Counted from the stretch's first letter, positions 49,901 through 57,892 are shown. The stretch is DNA of 64,000 bases from Fimbriimonadaceae bacterium (GCA_022843485.1 JALHNM010000007.1:1-64000), one strand, 5' to 3'. Numbers and translations are program-made. Notes: generated by a model from the sequence alone, not told the origin.

Positions 49901-50294
49901 CATCATGACGCGGGTGTCCGAAGACCGAGGGTCACCTTGGGAGACCGGGCCGGAGATGCAGGTGCTCGACGACGCGAAGCACCCCGACGGGCGCGACGCC
50001 AAGTCGAGTGCGGGTTCGCTCTACGGGCTCATCGCACGGTCGGCGCCGGTGGTCGAACAGGCCAAGGTCTGGAACCGGGTGAGGATCGTGGCTCGGGGGA
50101 CGAAGGTCGAGTACTGGCTCAACGGCGTCAAGGTCGTCGAGTACGACGCGGCCTCGGCCGAGTTCCAGCGGCTCGTAGCCGCGAGCAAGTTCGCCTCGAT
50201 GCCTGGGTTCGCGAAGAACACCCGGGGGCGGATCGTGCTCCAAGACCACGGCGACCCCGTGCAGTACCGCAACGTCCGCATCCGGCCGCTCTGA
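46980..50294 (+). CDS. Large secreted PA14 / beta-propeller / DUF1080 protein
   Basis: A 1104-residue protein with a short signal-like N-terminus. Residues 45-270 are a beta-rich domain of unknown type. Residues about 295-405 are a PA14-like carbohydrate-binding domain (VEVTGFFNAPERGRYEFRLTSDDGSELTVKGKVVV...RVRYFENAGTSALRLEW). Residues 440-790 form a propeller like soluble sugar-dehydrogenase or heme-binding types (GGIGTMADGRVVVCCWEPDGGVY, AGLRTPNGIGFGAGGDVYVTDNQGDW). Residues 905-1104 are a 3-keto-disaccharide hydrolase (DUF1080) domain (LLFDGETTRGWKGF... to YRNVRIRPL). A Planctomycetes-like glycan-processing role is inferred. No CxxCH heme site is seen. Confidence 0.85.
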   Translation: MVASVALALALARVEAPTLGALHRAQAAAAVSPVDDGVVRSPIAVGGPKRPRDVWVFRSVLDKHARMLTAALSDELWVAYDATTASLYKAWKGGVEFNGAVYTTVHGPQPTSQGRPDAEWAPGKPSWGWVEGGKGHSASVRYRGYRFDRGRLVIESDLDLGPRRLVRVSESPEYVSGPGGRAGLERRVRLQGVPQGVRVTLALAGAKKTTTTITGGRLEDEDGLVAEFPGDGESTVTTWFDRSPASLQNPPAAQQAAPREPGATYHLWEIEKAMTRLPRLVPNQTPNVSRVVPRVDFWTTKSFGGPEDQFYVEVTGFFNAPERGRYEFRLTSDDGSELTVKGKVVVLNDGLHGPEPVVGSAELAAGENPFRVRYFENAGTSALRLEWRREGSATWRVAGPDVLTTQKGEVQVTSPGKKLVLDEIDWGRPGDGRPLDGVHPSFTLTQLRPDGWKPRVGGIGTMADGRVVVCCWEPDGGVYTVEDPGKGDPKAVKVRRIAAGLAEPLGLVVVDGDVYVLQKQELTRLVDRDKDGTVDEYQCVSAGWGVTDNFHEFAFGLVYRGGRFYGALATAIDPGGRSTQPQNPDRGRVVRIDPKTGAYEFVAAGLRTPNGIGFGAGGDVYVTDNQGDWLPSSKLVVVKGGDFFGNRSVEPVAKAKTPETPPVVWLPQGEIGNSPSEPAPLDVGQWKGQMIHGDVTHGGLKRVFVEEVDGVAQGCVFRFTQGLEAGVNRIHWTPDGSLVVGGIGSAGNWGQEGKLLHGLQRLRFEAKPAFEMLEVRARSNGLEIVFTEPLGEGGLNPEDVSVRQWRYVPTIEYGGPKVDEENLAIKGVTVSADRRRAELAVDGIKPGHVVYVRLSSSLRSAGGRYLWSTEGWYTMNRVPRGRPVAATLRRDQRPGPNTLSAEERAGGFRLLFDGETTRGWKGFRRDEVPSGWSVIDGALAFTPGAGGGDISTVEEFGDFELRLDWRVAPGGNSGIMTRVSEDRGSPWETGPEMQVLDDAKHPDGRDAKSSAGSLYGLIARSAPVVEQAKVWNRVRIVARGTKVEYWLNGVKVVEYDAASAEFQRLVAASKFASMPGFAKNTRGRIVLQDHGDPVQYRNVRIRPL

Positions 50295-50300
50295 CCGGGG

Positions 50301-51047
50301 CTACCGGAGGCGGGCGAGGGTGGCGTGGTCGGTCCAATCGAGGGTGATCGGGGTGACGGCGACGTGGCCGCAGGAGACCGCCCACACGTCGGTGTCCGGG
50401 ATGTCCGGCCGCATGACGACCACCCCACCCTGCCAGTAGTACGGCCGACCCCAGGGATCCTCGCGCCGCTCGACGCGGTCCTTGTAGACCCGCTGGCCCA
50501 TCGGGACGACCCGGTGTCCCTCGAGTTCGGGGTAGGCGATCGCGGGGACGTTCACGTTGAAGAACGTCAGCGGCGGGAGGTCGACGGTGCTCAGCCAGGT
50601 CAGGTTCTCGCGGAGCCAGGTCGCTCCTGTCTCGAAGTGGTAGGGCGCCCCGTCGGCGAACACAGCCATCGAGACAGCCACAGAGCGGACGCCGTTGATC
50701 GTGCCCTCCATGGCCCCCGCCACGGTGCCGCTGTAGGTCGCGTCGAAACCGAGGTTGGGGCCGTTGTTGATCCCGCTCAGCACCAGGTCGCACCCGTCCG
50801 GCCAGGCCAGCGTCAGGCCGACGTTCACACAATCGACCGGGAGGCCGCTGACGGCGTACGCCTCGACCCCCTCGATACGGGAGGCGGTCACCCGAAGGGG
50901 GTCGCGCATGGTCATGGCATGGCCGCACGCGCTCCGTTCGCGGTCCGGCGCCACCGCCTTCACCTCGCCGAACTCGCGGGCCACGGTGACGAGGGCCCGG
51001 ATCCCTTCGGCATGGACGCCGTCGTCGTTCGTCACCAGGATGCGCAC
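50301..51047 (-). CDS. surE: 5'/3'-nucleotidase SurE
   Basis: A 248-residue SurE. MRILVTNDDG provides the metal-binding Asp pair (D8, D9), followed by VVAPDRERSACGHAMT and LVLSGINNGPNLG (Asn ligand) and ATYSGTVAGAMEG. It dephosphorylates nucleoside monophosphates. The GTG start lies 6 nt after a TAACCT box, so the mRNA is probably leaderless. It ends 6 nt from the end of the convergent large secreted protein. Confidence 0.95.
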   Translation of the reverse strand: MRILVTNDDGVHAEGIRALVTVAREFGEVKAVAPDRERSACGHAMTMRDPLRVTASRIEGVEAYAVSGLPVDCVNVGLTLAWPDGCDLVLSGINNGPNLGFDATYSGTVAGAMEGTINGVRSVAVSMAVFADGAPYHFETGATWLRENLTWLSTVDLPPLTFFNVNVPAIAYPELEGHRVVPMGQRVYKDRVERREDPWGRPYYWQGGVVVMRPDIPDTDVWAVSCGHVAVTPITLDWTDHATLARLR

Positions 51048-51053
51048 GCGACC

Positions 51054-51059
51054 AGGTTA
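51054..51059 (-). promoter_or_regulatory. -10 box of leaderless surE
   Basis: TAACCT on the minus strand, then GGTCGC and the GTG start. The same TAnCCTGGTCG arrangement precedes the gene at 53531-53776. Confidence 0.5.
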
Positions 51060-51104
51060 CCGCCGCTGTCCCTTGCCGCATACTAGGGCCCGGAGCCGCC
51101 GCCG

Positions 51105-51857
51105 ATGAAAGACGTCTTATGGCTCATCCCCCTGGTCGCGGCGGCACCCGTCTTCCTGCTGCTGTCGCGACGGGAACGCGGATCGGTGTTCCTCCCCGCG
51201 CTGCTGGCGTTTTGGGTCGGGTTCTTGAGCCTGCACCGGCTCGCTGGTCAGACCCCGCCGGACCCCGCACTGTGGCTCAAGCTCCTCGCGGGCATGGCGG
51301 TCGTGGCGGGCGCACTCTGGTTAGGCGGCGCACCGGGGAGGTGGTTCTCCGGGGCGGCGGCGATCGGGCTGAGCCTCTCGACGGTGAGCGGCGCGGTCGG
51401 GGGCCCGGGCCGGTTCCTGCGTTTCCTGATCGAGACGGTCGGGATGGACCCCGAGCTTGCCCAGGCCGTCACCTTCCTCGGTCGCAAGGGGCTCCACTTC
51501 GTGGGCTACGGGGTGCTGGCCTGGTTGACTTGCCGGGCGGCGCGGGCGGCGGGTTGGAGCCCGCGCGTGGCGGTCGGGGTCGGGCTGCTTTGGGCCGTGC
51601 CGCTGGCCGCGTTCGACGAGCTCACCCAACTCTCGAGCGCCGGTCGGACCGGCACGGTTCAGGACTTCCTGCTCGACCTATTCGGGATGGCGGTCTTTCT
51701 CGGCGTCCAGGGGTTCGCGTGGCACCGCCGGGCGCAAGTCGAGATCGAGCCTGAGGTCCCCGCCCTCGCTGGTCTGGACGACGGGGAGTCCGCTCGCCCG
51801 CAGCACGCCGAGCATGGCCGAGTTCCCCGGCAGGACGTAGGCGACGAGACGCCATAG
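51105..51857 (+). CDS. VanZ-like membrane protein
   Basis: A 250-residue protein. Six or so hydrophobic segments occupy residues 1-205. GRKGLHFVGYGVLAWLTCRA and AVPLAAFDELTQLSSAGRTGTVQDFLLDLFGMAVF match the VanZ-like pattern (K-H-YGLL...DE-Q-F-R-D---N--G). The polar tail from about residue 212 runs antisense through the coding region of the convergent gene for 180 bp. VanZ-like proteins are membrane proteins of uncertain function. A CATACT box and CGGAG precede the ATG. Confidence 0.8.
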   Translation: MKDVLWLIPLVAAAPVFLLLSRRERGSVFLPALLAFWVGFLSLHRLAGQTPPDPALWLKLLAGMAVVAGALWLGGAPGRWFSGAAAIGLSLSTVSGAVGGPGRFLRFLIETVGMDPELAQAVTFLGRKGLHFVGYGVLAWLTCRAARAAGWSPRVAVGVGLLWAVPLAAFDELTQLSSAGRTGTVQDFLLDLFGMAVFLGVQGFAWHRRAQVEIEPEVPALAGLDDGESARPQHAEHGRVPRQDVGDETP

Positions 51858-53534
51858 CTTGAGCTCGCGAGCGGCCGCGATCAGCGCCCGAAGGAGCGCA
51901 CCACCCAGGCCGAGCCCCTGCCACTCGTCCAGGATCGCCATCGCCATCTCCGCCTCGTTCCGGGACCTATCGGCGTAGAACCGCGCCGTCCCGATCACGG
52001 CTTCCCCGTCGCACGCCACAAACCCGACGTGCGTGCGATGGTCGAGGTTGACGAGCTCCGACACGGACTTGTTCGACAGCGCAGGGATGACATGGTGGAA
52101 CCGCTGGTAGACGGCCTCGGGGCTCAGGCCGTAGAAGTGGCGCTTAAGGGCGTCCTCGTCGCTCGGGAGGATGGCCCGGACGCGGAGCGTGCGGCCGTCC
52201 TTGAGCGTGGCGTCGTGCGACCACCGGACGGGATAGTCGTGACGGACGCTGGGCTGGTGGCGGGGGACGAGCCCCCGATCCTTGGCCTCTTCGAGCAGGC
52301 GGTCGCGGTGCTCGGGGGCGGCGATGCCGATGAGGTCGAGGGCCCGTTCCCGCAGACAGCGACCACGGAGGTAGGCGACCCCGTACTCGGTGGCGACGTA
52401 GTGAACGTCACCGCGCGAGGTCACCACCCCGGCGTACGGCTGGATCCCGGCCACGATCCGGCTGACCGAGCCCCCTAGGGCGGTGGCCGGCAAGGCGATG
52501 ACCGGGCGACCACCCCGCGACCGAGCGGCCCCGCGGACGAAGTCGACCTGCCCTCCGATGCCGCTGTAGAGCCGTGCCCCGATCGAATCGGCCACGACTT
52601 GGCCGGTGAGGTCGACCTCGACGGCGCTGTTGATCGCGACCACGTCGTCGATCTGACCGACGACGAACGGGTCGTTGACCTGCTCCGTGGGACGGAACTC
52701 GTAGACGGGATTGTCGTCGACCGCCTCGTAGAGCCGCCGGGTGCCGATGGCGAAGGTCGTGACGACCTTGCCGGGATGGACGGACTTGCGCCGGTTGGTC
52801 ACGTTGCCCTTGTTGACGAGCGTGACGAGGGCGTCGCTGAACATCTCGGTGTGGACCCCGAGGTCGTTCTTGTCGGCGAGGCCCTCTAGAATCGCGCTCG
52901 GGAGGCGGCCGAAGCCGGTCTGGACGCAGGCCCCGTCCCGCACGAGGCCGGCAACGTGGCGGGCGATGGCCCGGCTCGTCTCGTCCGGCGGTTCGGGCGC
53001 ACGCTCGAGCATGGGGTGCCGGGCCTCACAGACGGCGGCGAACTCGCTCACGTGGACGAGCGAGTCGCCGTGGGTGCGGGGCATGCCGGGCTGGACTTCG
53101 GCGATCACCGCCCGGGCGTGGCGGCAGGCGGCCCGTCCGATATCGACGCTCACGCCGAGCGAGCAGTAGCCGTGCCGGTCGGGCGGGCTGACGGCCACGA
53201 GGGCGACGTCGACCGGCAGCTGCCCGCTTGCGAAGAGGCCGGGGACCTCGCTCAGGAAGACGGGGAGGTAGTCGGCGCGGCACTCGGACACGGCCTGCCT
53301 TGTGTTCCCGGCGATGAAGAACGCGTTGTGGCGGAACGACTCTTCGAGGCCAGGGTCGCAATAGGGGGCGGGGCCGAACGTGAGGAGGTGGACGATCTCG
53401 ACCGCGTGGAGGTCTGCGGCCCGTGCCACGAGGGCCTCACAGAGGGTCACCGGTTGGGCGCAGTTCGAACCGACGTAGACGCGGTCGCCGCTCCGAACCA
53501 GCCGGACAGCCTCCTCGGGTGAGACGAGCCTCAA
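51678..53534 (-). CDS. Acetyl-CoA hydrolase/transferase fused to a GNAT domain
   Basis: A 618-residue protein. Residues 1-430 match the 4-hydroxybutyrate CoA-transferase/acetyl-CoA hydrolase family (GDRVYVGSNCAQPVTLCEAL, LFASGQLPVDVALVAVSPPDRHGYCSLGVSVD, GIGGQVDFVRGA, YVATEYGVAYLRG). Residues 455-600 are an N-acetyltransferase (EAEMAMAILDEWQGLGLGGALLRALI as the acetyl-CoA loop). Fusion suggests acetylation linked to acyl-CoA metabolism. The TTG start at 53534 overlaps the upstream stop as TTGA, supporting it. The last ~60 codons overlap the VanZ-like gene. Confidence 0.9.
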   Translation of the reverse strand: MRLVSPEEAVRLVRSGDRVYVGSNCAQPVTLCEALVARAADLHAVEIVHLLTFGPAPYCDPGLEESFRHNAFFIAGNTRQAVSECRADYLPVFLSEVPGLFASGQLPVDVALVAVSPPDRHGYCSLGVSVDIGRAACRHARAVIAEVQPGMPRTHGDSLVHVSEFAAVCEARHPMLERAPEPPDETSRAIARHVAGLVRDGACVQTGFGRLPSAILEGLADKNDLGVHTEMFSDALVTLVNKGNVTNRRKSVHPGKVVTTFAIGTRRLYEAVDDNPVYEFRPTEQVNDPFVVGQIDDVVAINSAVEVDLTGQVVADSIGARLYSGIGGQVDFVRGAARSRGGRPVIALPATALGGSVSRIVAGIQPYAGVVTSRGDVHYVATEYGVAYLRGRCLRERALDLIGIAAPEHRDRLLEEAKDRGLVPRHQPSVRHDYPVRWSHDATLKDGRTLRVRAILPSDEDALKRHFYGLSPEAVYQRFHHVIPALSNKSVSELVNLDHRTHVGFVACDGEAVIGTARFYADRSRNEAEMAMAILDEWQGLGLGGALLRALIAAARELKLWRLVAYVLPGNSAMLGVLRASGLPVVQTSEGGDLRLDLDLRPAVPREPLDAEKDRHPE

Positions 53535-53776
53535 CCCCGGAAGCTACAGTCGATGACGACGTCTTTGACGAGGCCCTTCTCTCGCAGGGTTCGGGCCACG
53601 ATGTTGAGCGCCTGCTTGACGTCCGGTTGGTCGCCTCCCGGCACCGCCTTGACGACCCCGCGGATGTAGGCCACGCCGTGCATGACGCGGACGTCGGCCT
53701 GGGACACGTCGATGAACTTCTTCCCGAGTTCGCTCCTGAGCCGCTTCGTCGCGGCGACATCGTTGGCGTCGGCCAT
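53531..53776 (-). CDS. Small BON-like hypothetical protein
   Basis: An 81-residue protein. The pattern FIDVSQADVRVMHGVAYIRGVVKAVPGG...DVKQALNIVARTLREKGLVKDVVIDC is alpha-beta and recalls a BON or BON-like domain, without certainty. A TATCCT box ends 6 nt before the ATG at 53776 (leaderless). The stop overlaps the TTG of the CoA-transferase fusion gene, so the two are one operon. Confidence 0.65.
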   Translation of the reverse strand: MADANDVAATKRLRSELGKKFIDVSQADVRVMHGVAYIRGVVKAVPGGDQPDVKQALNIVARTLREKGLVKDVVIDCSFRG

Positions 53777-53782
53777 TCGACC

Positions 53783-53788
53783 AGGATA
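53783..53788 (-). promoter_or_regulatory. -10 box of a leaderless operon
   Basis: TATCCT on the minus strand, then GGTCGA and the ATG at 53776. Confidence 0.5.
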
Positions 53789-53865
53789 CCGGAGCCCGAC
53801 CTTCCGGCGGTGGTGGCCCGGCCGGTCCTGAGCCCGACCGTCCAATTGGGCCAGGCTACGGGGCC

Positions 53866-54360
53866 ATGGCAAGCACCGAGTTCAGCTTCGACGTCGTCTC
53901 CAAGGTGGACCTCAACGAGGTCAAGAACGCCTTCAACCAGGCCGACAAGGAGCTCGCCAACCGCTACGACCTTAAGGGCACGGCCGCCAAGATCGAGTTC
54001 GACGAAAAGGAGCTCACCTTGACCGCCGACGACGAGTTCCGCCTGGAGCAGGTCCGGGACATCCTCTTCTCGAAGCTCGTGAAGCGCGGGATCGACGCCA
54101 GGAGCGTTGAGTACGGCAAGGTCGAGCCCGGGGCGGGCATCACTGTCCGGCAGAAGGTCACATTCAAGCAGGGGATCCCGCAGGACCAGGCTAAGGCGTT
54201 GACCAAGCAGGTCCGCGACTCGGGGGTCAAGGTCAACGCCCAGATCCAGGGCGACGCGGTGCGCGTTTCGGGGAAGTCCAAGGACGACCTGCAGAAGGCG
54301 ATCACGTTCCTCAAGGGGCTGGACCTGCCGTTCCCAGTCGAGTTCACCAACTACCGTTGA
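53866..54360 (+). CDS. YajQ family nucleotide-binding protein
   Basis: A 164-residue protein of standard YajQ length: FSFDVVSKVDLNEVKNAFNQADKELANRYDLKG at the N-terminus, RQKVTFKQGIPQDQAKALTKQVRDSGVKVNAQIQGDAVRVSGKSKDDLQKAI in the middle and VEFTNYR at the end. Homologues bind cyclic di-GMP or RNA, and some affect transcription. It diverges from the BON-like/CoA-transferase operon. Confidence 0.95.
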   Translation: MASTEFSFDVVSKVDLNEVKNAFNQADKELANRYDLKGTAAKIEFDEKELTLTADDEFRLEQVRDILFSKLVKRGIDARSVEYGKVEPGAGITVRQKVTFKQGIPQDQAKALTKQVRDSGVKVNAQIQGDAVRVSGKSKDDLQKAITFLKGLDLPFPVEFTNYR

Positions 54361-54391
54361 ACCTCGTAAAATTACGTGTTGTTTAGCTTTT

Positions 54392-54461
54392 CTGGGCCAT
54401 AGTGGTCCAGTTCGCTAAAACGCCTCTATACTAGTGGGTGTCTAGCGTCTTTGCTGGACGC
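54392..54461 (+). promoter_or_regulatory. Control region of the PEP-CTERM gene
   Basis: A dyad CTGGGCCA-TAG-TGGTCCAG (54392-54410, one mismatch) lies where a -35 box would be. TATACT follows at 54427-54432 and the hairpin GCGTC/GACGC at 54445-54461. There is no good -35, so activation by a protein bound to the dyad is plausible. Confidence 0.55.
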
Positions 54462-54481
54462 CGTCTCACGGAGAGCAAGAC

Positions 54482-55105
54482 ATGTCTCAGTTCAAACTCG
54501 GTCTCACGACCTTCGCGGTCGCGGCCCTCGCGGTCGTTGCCACTGCGCAGGGCTTCACGAACTTCGACTTCTCGACCGGCTCCCTCGCGGGCTGGTCGGT
54601 CGTCCCGACCTCCAACGGTCAAACCATCGGCCAGGGCGTTGTACCGTTCGACGTCACCGGGTCGGGCGCGTCCAACGCGGCGAGATTCGGTGTCGGCCAG
54701 GTGACTTTCGTCTCGGGCCAGCAGGCGGGCATCGACTTGGTGCAAACCTTCAGCCTGGCGGCGGGCACTTACACTTTCCGGTTCGACTGGGCCGTCCAGA
54801 ACACCCGTGCGGCGCGGAACTCCGAGGGTGGCGTGTTCTCGATGGTCATCAACGGCAGCGCGTTCGGGACTCAGGCGGCGGGCGGCATTGACCCGGGCCA
54901 GACCATCCGCGGGAGCGTCACGCACACCTTCAACTGGGGGGGCGGCAGCCTTACGGCCGGCGCCCGGATCACGCGGCCCTTCCTCGCCCTCGGCGACCTG
55001 AACCAGTACGTCGATAACTTCGCCCCGGTGCCGGAGCCCGCGACCATGCTCGCACTCGGTGCAGGTCTCGCCGCCATCGCGGCGCGACGCCGCAAGTCGG
55101 CCTGA
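54482..55105 (+). CDS. PEP-CTERM sorting-domain protein
   Basis: A 207-residue exported protein. Signal peptide LTTFAVAALAVVATAQ; a jelly-roll-like mature domain (FDFSTGSLAGWSVVP...TYTFRFDWAVQNTRAARNSEGGVFSM); and the C-terminal PEP-CTERM signal: VPEPATMLALGAGLAAIAARRRKSA (PEP motif, hydrophobic helix, Arg cluster). Such proteins are recognised by exosortase and often end in the exopolysaccharide matrix. The exosortase lies outside the window. GGAGAGCAAG precedes the ATG. Confidence 0.93.
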   Translation: MSQFKLGLTTFAVAALAVVATAQGFTNFDFSTGSLAGWSVVPTSNGQTIGQGVVPFDVTGSGASNAARFGVGQVTFVSGQQAGIDLVQTFSLAAGTYTFRFDWAVQNTRAARNSEGGVFSMVINGSAFGTQAAGGIDPGQTIRGSVTHTFNWGGGSLTAGARITRPFLALGDLNQYVDNFAPVPEPATMLALGAGLAAIAARRRKSA

Positions 55106-55122
55106 CTCCGCCCATCTGCGGA

Positions 55123-55164
55123 CCGAGAGGCCCGGCGCCCGCAACCCGGGCCCGGGCCTTTCGG
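55123..55164 (+). terminator. Terminator-like hairpin
   Basis: An arm at 55123-55135 (CCGAGAGGCCCGG) pairs with 55152-55164 with one mismatch. It follows the PEP-CTERM gene and ends next to the start of the next. Confidence 0.6.
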
Positions 55165-55177
55165 TAGAACTGCCACT

Positions 55178-55867
55178 ATGAAGCCTGGCCGCCTGCTCGC
55201 TCTTCTCGCGATGGTCGGAGTGCTCGTGGCGATCGTCGCGGTCCCGTTCATGTGCATCGCGGCGCTTCGGAACGAAGCGGATCCGTTCATGGCCGAAGTC
55301 AAGACGGCGATCAAGGACGCGGTCGGCCACTCGGCGAGCGAGGGCGAGATCGTGATCAGCGGCCCGGTCGAGGTCGTGTGGTCTCCTGGCGACTCGAACA
55401 AGGTCGAGTTCACGGGCCCCAGTGAGATGGTCGCTCGGGCCCGGCAGAACCTCGAGGGCGGGGGGGTCGCGCTGTGGTTCGAGGACGGAACCCCGGGTTC
55501 GGGCGTGGTCACCGCCAAGGTCAGCGGGCCCCAACCTCAGCGCCTGAGGATCATGGGCTCGGGCAAGATGAGCCTGTCCGGCCTCGACACGGGCCCCCTT
55601 GACGTTGAGATCGAGGGCTCGGGCGACGTCAAGTTGGTGGGCAAGGCCAAGGAACTCGACGTGACCATTGAGGGTTCGGGCGGGGTAGACGCGACCGGCC
55701 TCTCCACCCAGGACGCGAAGATCCGTACCGCGGGTTCGGGCGACACCAAGCTCGGGAAGCTTGACTCGCTCAAGGTCGAGATCGACGGTTCAGGCAACGT
55801 GTCTTATGCGAGTGCAACGTCCGTCGAGTCGAACGTGAACGGGTCAGGCCGAGTCGCTCAGCGCTAG
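55178..55867 (+). CDS. Membrane-anchored DUF2807 (GIN) domain protein
   Basis: A 229-residue protein with an N-terminal hydrophobic anchor (LLALLAMVGVLVAIVAVPFMCIAAL). The rest is built of repeated short strands with the motif GSG (IMGSGKMSL, IEGSGDVKL, IEGSGGVDA, TAGSGDTKL, IDGSGNVSY, VNGSGRVAQ), the right-handed beta-helix of DUF2807/GIN domains. Probable surface or envelope protein of unknown role. TAGAAC lies 7 nt before the ATG. It overlaps convergent rdgB by 24 bp. Confidence 0.88.
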   Translation: MKPGRLLALLAMVGVLVAIVAVPFMCIAALRNEADPFMAEVKTAIKDAVGHSASEGEIVISGPVEVVWSPGDSNKVEFTGPSEMVARARQNLEGGGVALWFEDGTPGSGVVTAKVSGPQPQRLRIMGSGKMSLSGLDTGPLDVEIEGSGDVKLVGKAKELDVTIEGSGGVDATGLSTQDAKIRTAGSGDTKLGKLDSLKVEIDGSGNVSYASATSVESNVNGSGRVAQR

Positions 55868-56488
55868 CCCCGAGGTCTCCAGCCAGTCCCCGACAGCGGC
55901 AAGGACCTTCCCGCGGTGGCTGACGGCGTGCTTTTCGTCCGGGGTCAGCTCGGCCAGGGTCCGGCCGAGGGCAGGGACGAAGAACACGGGGTCGTAGCCG
56001 AACCCTCCTGTCCCCCGGGGTTCCCGGGCGATGACCCCCTCGAGGTCGGCGGAGAAGAGTCGCGGCCAGGGCCCCAGAGCCTCGGACCCCTCCATCCCTG
56101 GCGGGGCCACCGCGACGAAACACCGGAACCGAGCCCCACGGCCAGAGTCCGGCACCCCGTCGAGCGCCTCCAACACCCGCCGGATCTTCTCGTCGAACGG
56201 AGTATCGGCCCCGGCGAACCGCTTGCTCTGGACGCCGAGCTCCCCGGGGAGGGCGTCGATCTCGAGCCCGGCGTCGTCGGCCACGCACCATTCGCCCGTG
56301 AACCGGGCTGCCGACTCCGCCTTGATCGCCGCGTTCCCGGCGTAATCGGCGGCGGTCTCGTCGGGCTCAGGGGCCCCGGCGAAGTCGGCCAGGCACATCA
56401 CCTCGAGCCCCGGGAACCGACGGCCCAGGATCGTCGTCATCTCCCCCGCCTTCTTCCGGTTGTGGCTGGCGACGACGAGCCGGCGCAT
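55844..56488 (-). CDS. rdgB: RdgB/HAM1 family non-canonical purine NTP pyrophosphatase
   Basis: A 214-residue protein. VVASHNRKKAGEMTTIL is the family's N-terminal phosphate-binding signature (SHN-KK-E), with DDAGLEIDALPGELGVQSKRFAG and GTGGFGYDPVFFVP, FAELTPDEKHAVSHRGK in the substrate pocket. It removes dITP/XTP from nucleotide pools. The ATG overlaps the rph stop (TGATG), a common rph-rdgB arrangement. Confidence 0.96.
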   Translation of the reverse strand: MRRLVVASHNRKKAGEMTTILGRRFPGLEVMCLADFAGAPEPDETAADYAGNAAIKAESAARFTGEWCVADDAGLEIDALPGELGVQSKRFAGADTPFDEKIRRVLEALDGVPDSGRGARFRCFVAVAPPGMEGSEALGPWPRLFSADLEGVIAREPRGTGGFGYDPVFFVPALGRTLAELTPDEKHAVSHRGKVLAAVGDWLETSGLALSDSA

Positions 56489-57201
56489 CACGAACGGAGG
56501 GCTTCGGCCTGGAGGGCCAGGAGGTCGTTCACGCCCTTCTTGGCCAGGGCGAGCATCTTGCCGAGCGACTCGGCCGTGAACGGGGAGTGCTCCGCAGTGC
56601 CCTGCACCTCGACGAACCTCCCGGAGGCGGTCATGACGACGTTCATGTCGGTGTTCGCCTTCGAGTCCTCGGCGTAATCGAGGTCGAGCACCTCGTGGCC
56701 GCCGACGATCCCGACGCTGACCGCCGCGAGGGGTTCGTTGATGACCAGCTTCTTGATCATGCGGCGGCCCACCATGTGCGTCATGGCGTCGTGGAGGGCG
56801 ACGTAGGCGCCGGTGATGCTGGCGCAGCGCGTGCCGCCGTCGGCCTGGATCGCGTCGCAGTCGATCAGGACCGACTTCTCGCCCATGGCCTCGAGGTCGA
56901 CTACCGCCCGGAGGCACCGCCCGATGAGCCGCTGGATCTCCATCGACCGACCGTTCGGGCCGCGGTTGCTGTCGCGTTGGTTCCGGTCGCGGCCGGAGCG
57001 CGGGAGCATCGCGTACTCCGCCGTCACCCACCCTTGGCCTGTGCCCTTGAGGAACGGCGGCACCCGATCCTCCACGGTGGCCGTCACCAGGACGTGGGTG
57101 TCGCCCATCTTGATGAGGCAGGAGCCTTCGGCGAACTTAGCCACCCCCCTCTCGATGGTTACGTGTCGCAGTTGGTCGGGGGCTCGTCCGTCGGGTCGCA
57201 T
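56488..57201 (-). CDS. rph: Ribonuclease PH
   Basis: A 237-residue RNase [21 protein letters not shown], then [49 protein letters not shown] and [26 protein letters not shown] are family signatures. It phosphorolytically trims tRNA 3' ends. TACACT ends 9 nt before the ATG, so the leader is only a few nt. It is coupled to rdgB. Confidence 0.97.
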   Translation of the reverse strand: MRPDGRAPDQLRHVTIERGVAKFAEGSCLIKMGDTHVLVTATVEDRVPPFLKGTGQGWVTAEYAMLPRSGRDRNQRDSNRGPNGRSMEIQRLIGRCLRAVVDLEAMGEKSVLIDCDAIQADGGTRCASITGAYVALHDAMTHMVGRRMIKKLVINEPLAAVSVGIVGGHEVLDLDYAEDSKANTDMNVVMTASGRFVEVQGTAEHSPFTAESLGKMLALAKKGVNDLLALQAEALRS

Positions 57202-57264
57202 CGGGCGCGTAGTGTACCAAGCGATCCACGGCGAGAGTCTGCACCCGCCTGACCGGGTCCGGTC

Positions 57265-57277
57265 TAGACTGGGGGCG
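57265..57277 (+). promoter_or_regulatory. -10 box of a leaderless gene
   Basis: TAGACT at 57265-57270, then seven bases, then the ATG at 57278. Confidence 0.45.
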
Positions 57278-57892
57278 ATGACGGTGGTGACGCTGGAGGG
57301 GCGCTTCGTCGAGGGGGTCGTGGGCTTGCAGCGAGCCTGCTACCCCGAGCCGTTCCCGGAAGAGTTGCTCTGGCGGACCGAGCACCTCGTCCGGCATCTG
57401 GCCGTGTTCCCGGAAGGCCAGTTCGTCGCGTTGGTCGGGGACGAAGTTGTGGGGAGCGCAAGCGCCCTGCTCATCGGAGACGCCCAGTGGGACGCCCACA
57501 CCGACTGGGAGACGACGACTGGGGGGCACTCTTTCGCCGCCCACGACCCGGAGGGCAAGACGCTCTACGGCGCCGACGTGAGCGTACGGCCGGACTTGCG
57601 GGGTCGGGGGGTCGGGCGGGCGCTGTACGAGGCTCGGTTCGACCTTGTCCGTCAGCGGGGTCTGGCCCGGTATGGGACCGCGTGTCGCCTGCCCGATTGG
57701 CGAGAGTGGGCGTTGGCCCGAAGGGACTCGACGAAGGCCCTCTATGCCCTCGCGGTCGTTCGCGGTGAAGCGCGGGACCGGACGCTCACCCCGCTCCTTC
57801 GGTATGGGCTCCGGTACCGGGGGGTCATCGAGGGGTACATGGACGACGAGGAGTCGGGGGATGCGGCTGCCCTGTTGGAGTGGACGCCGTGA
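57278..57892 (+). CDS. GNAT family N-acetyltransferase
   Basis: A 204-residue protein. [31 protein letters not shown] is the acetyl-CoA-binding motif A, and [20 protein letters not shown] forms the preceding sheet. Its stop overlaps the GTG of a nitrilase-family gene. In other bacteria a GNAT domain is fused to the N-terminus of a related carbon-nitrogen hydrolase; here the two are separate coupled genes. Substrate unknown. Confidence 0.9.
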   Translation: MTVVTLEGRFVEGVVGLQRACYPEPFPEELLWRTEHLVRHLAVFPEGQFVALVGDEVVGSASALLIGDAQWDAHTDWETTTGGHSFAAHDPEGKTLYGADVSVRPDLRGRGVGRALYEARFDLVRQRGLARYGTACRLPDWREWALARRDSTKALYALAVVRGEARDRTLTPLLRYGLRYRGVIEGYMDDEESGDAAALLEWTP

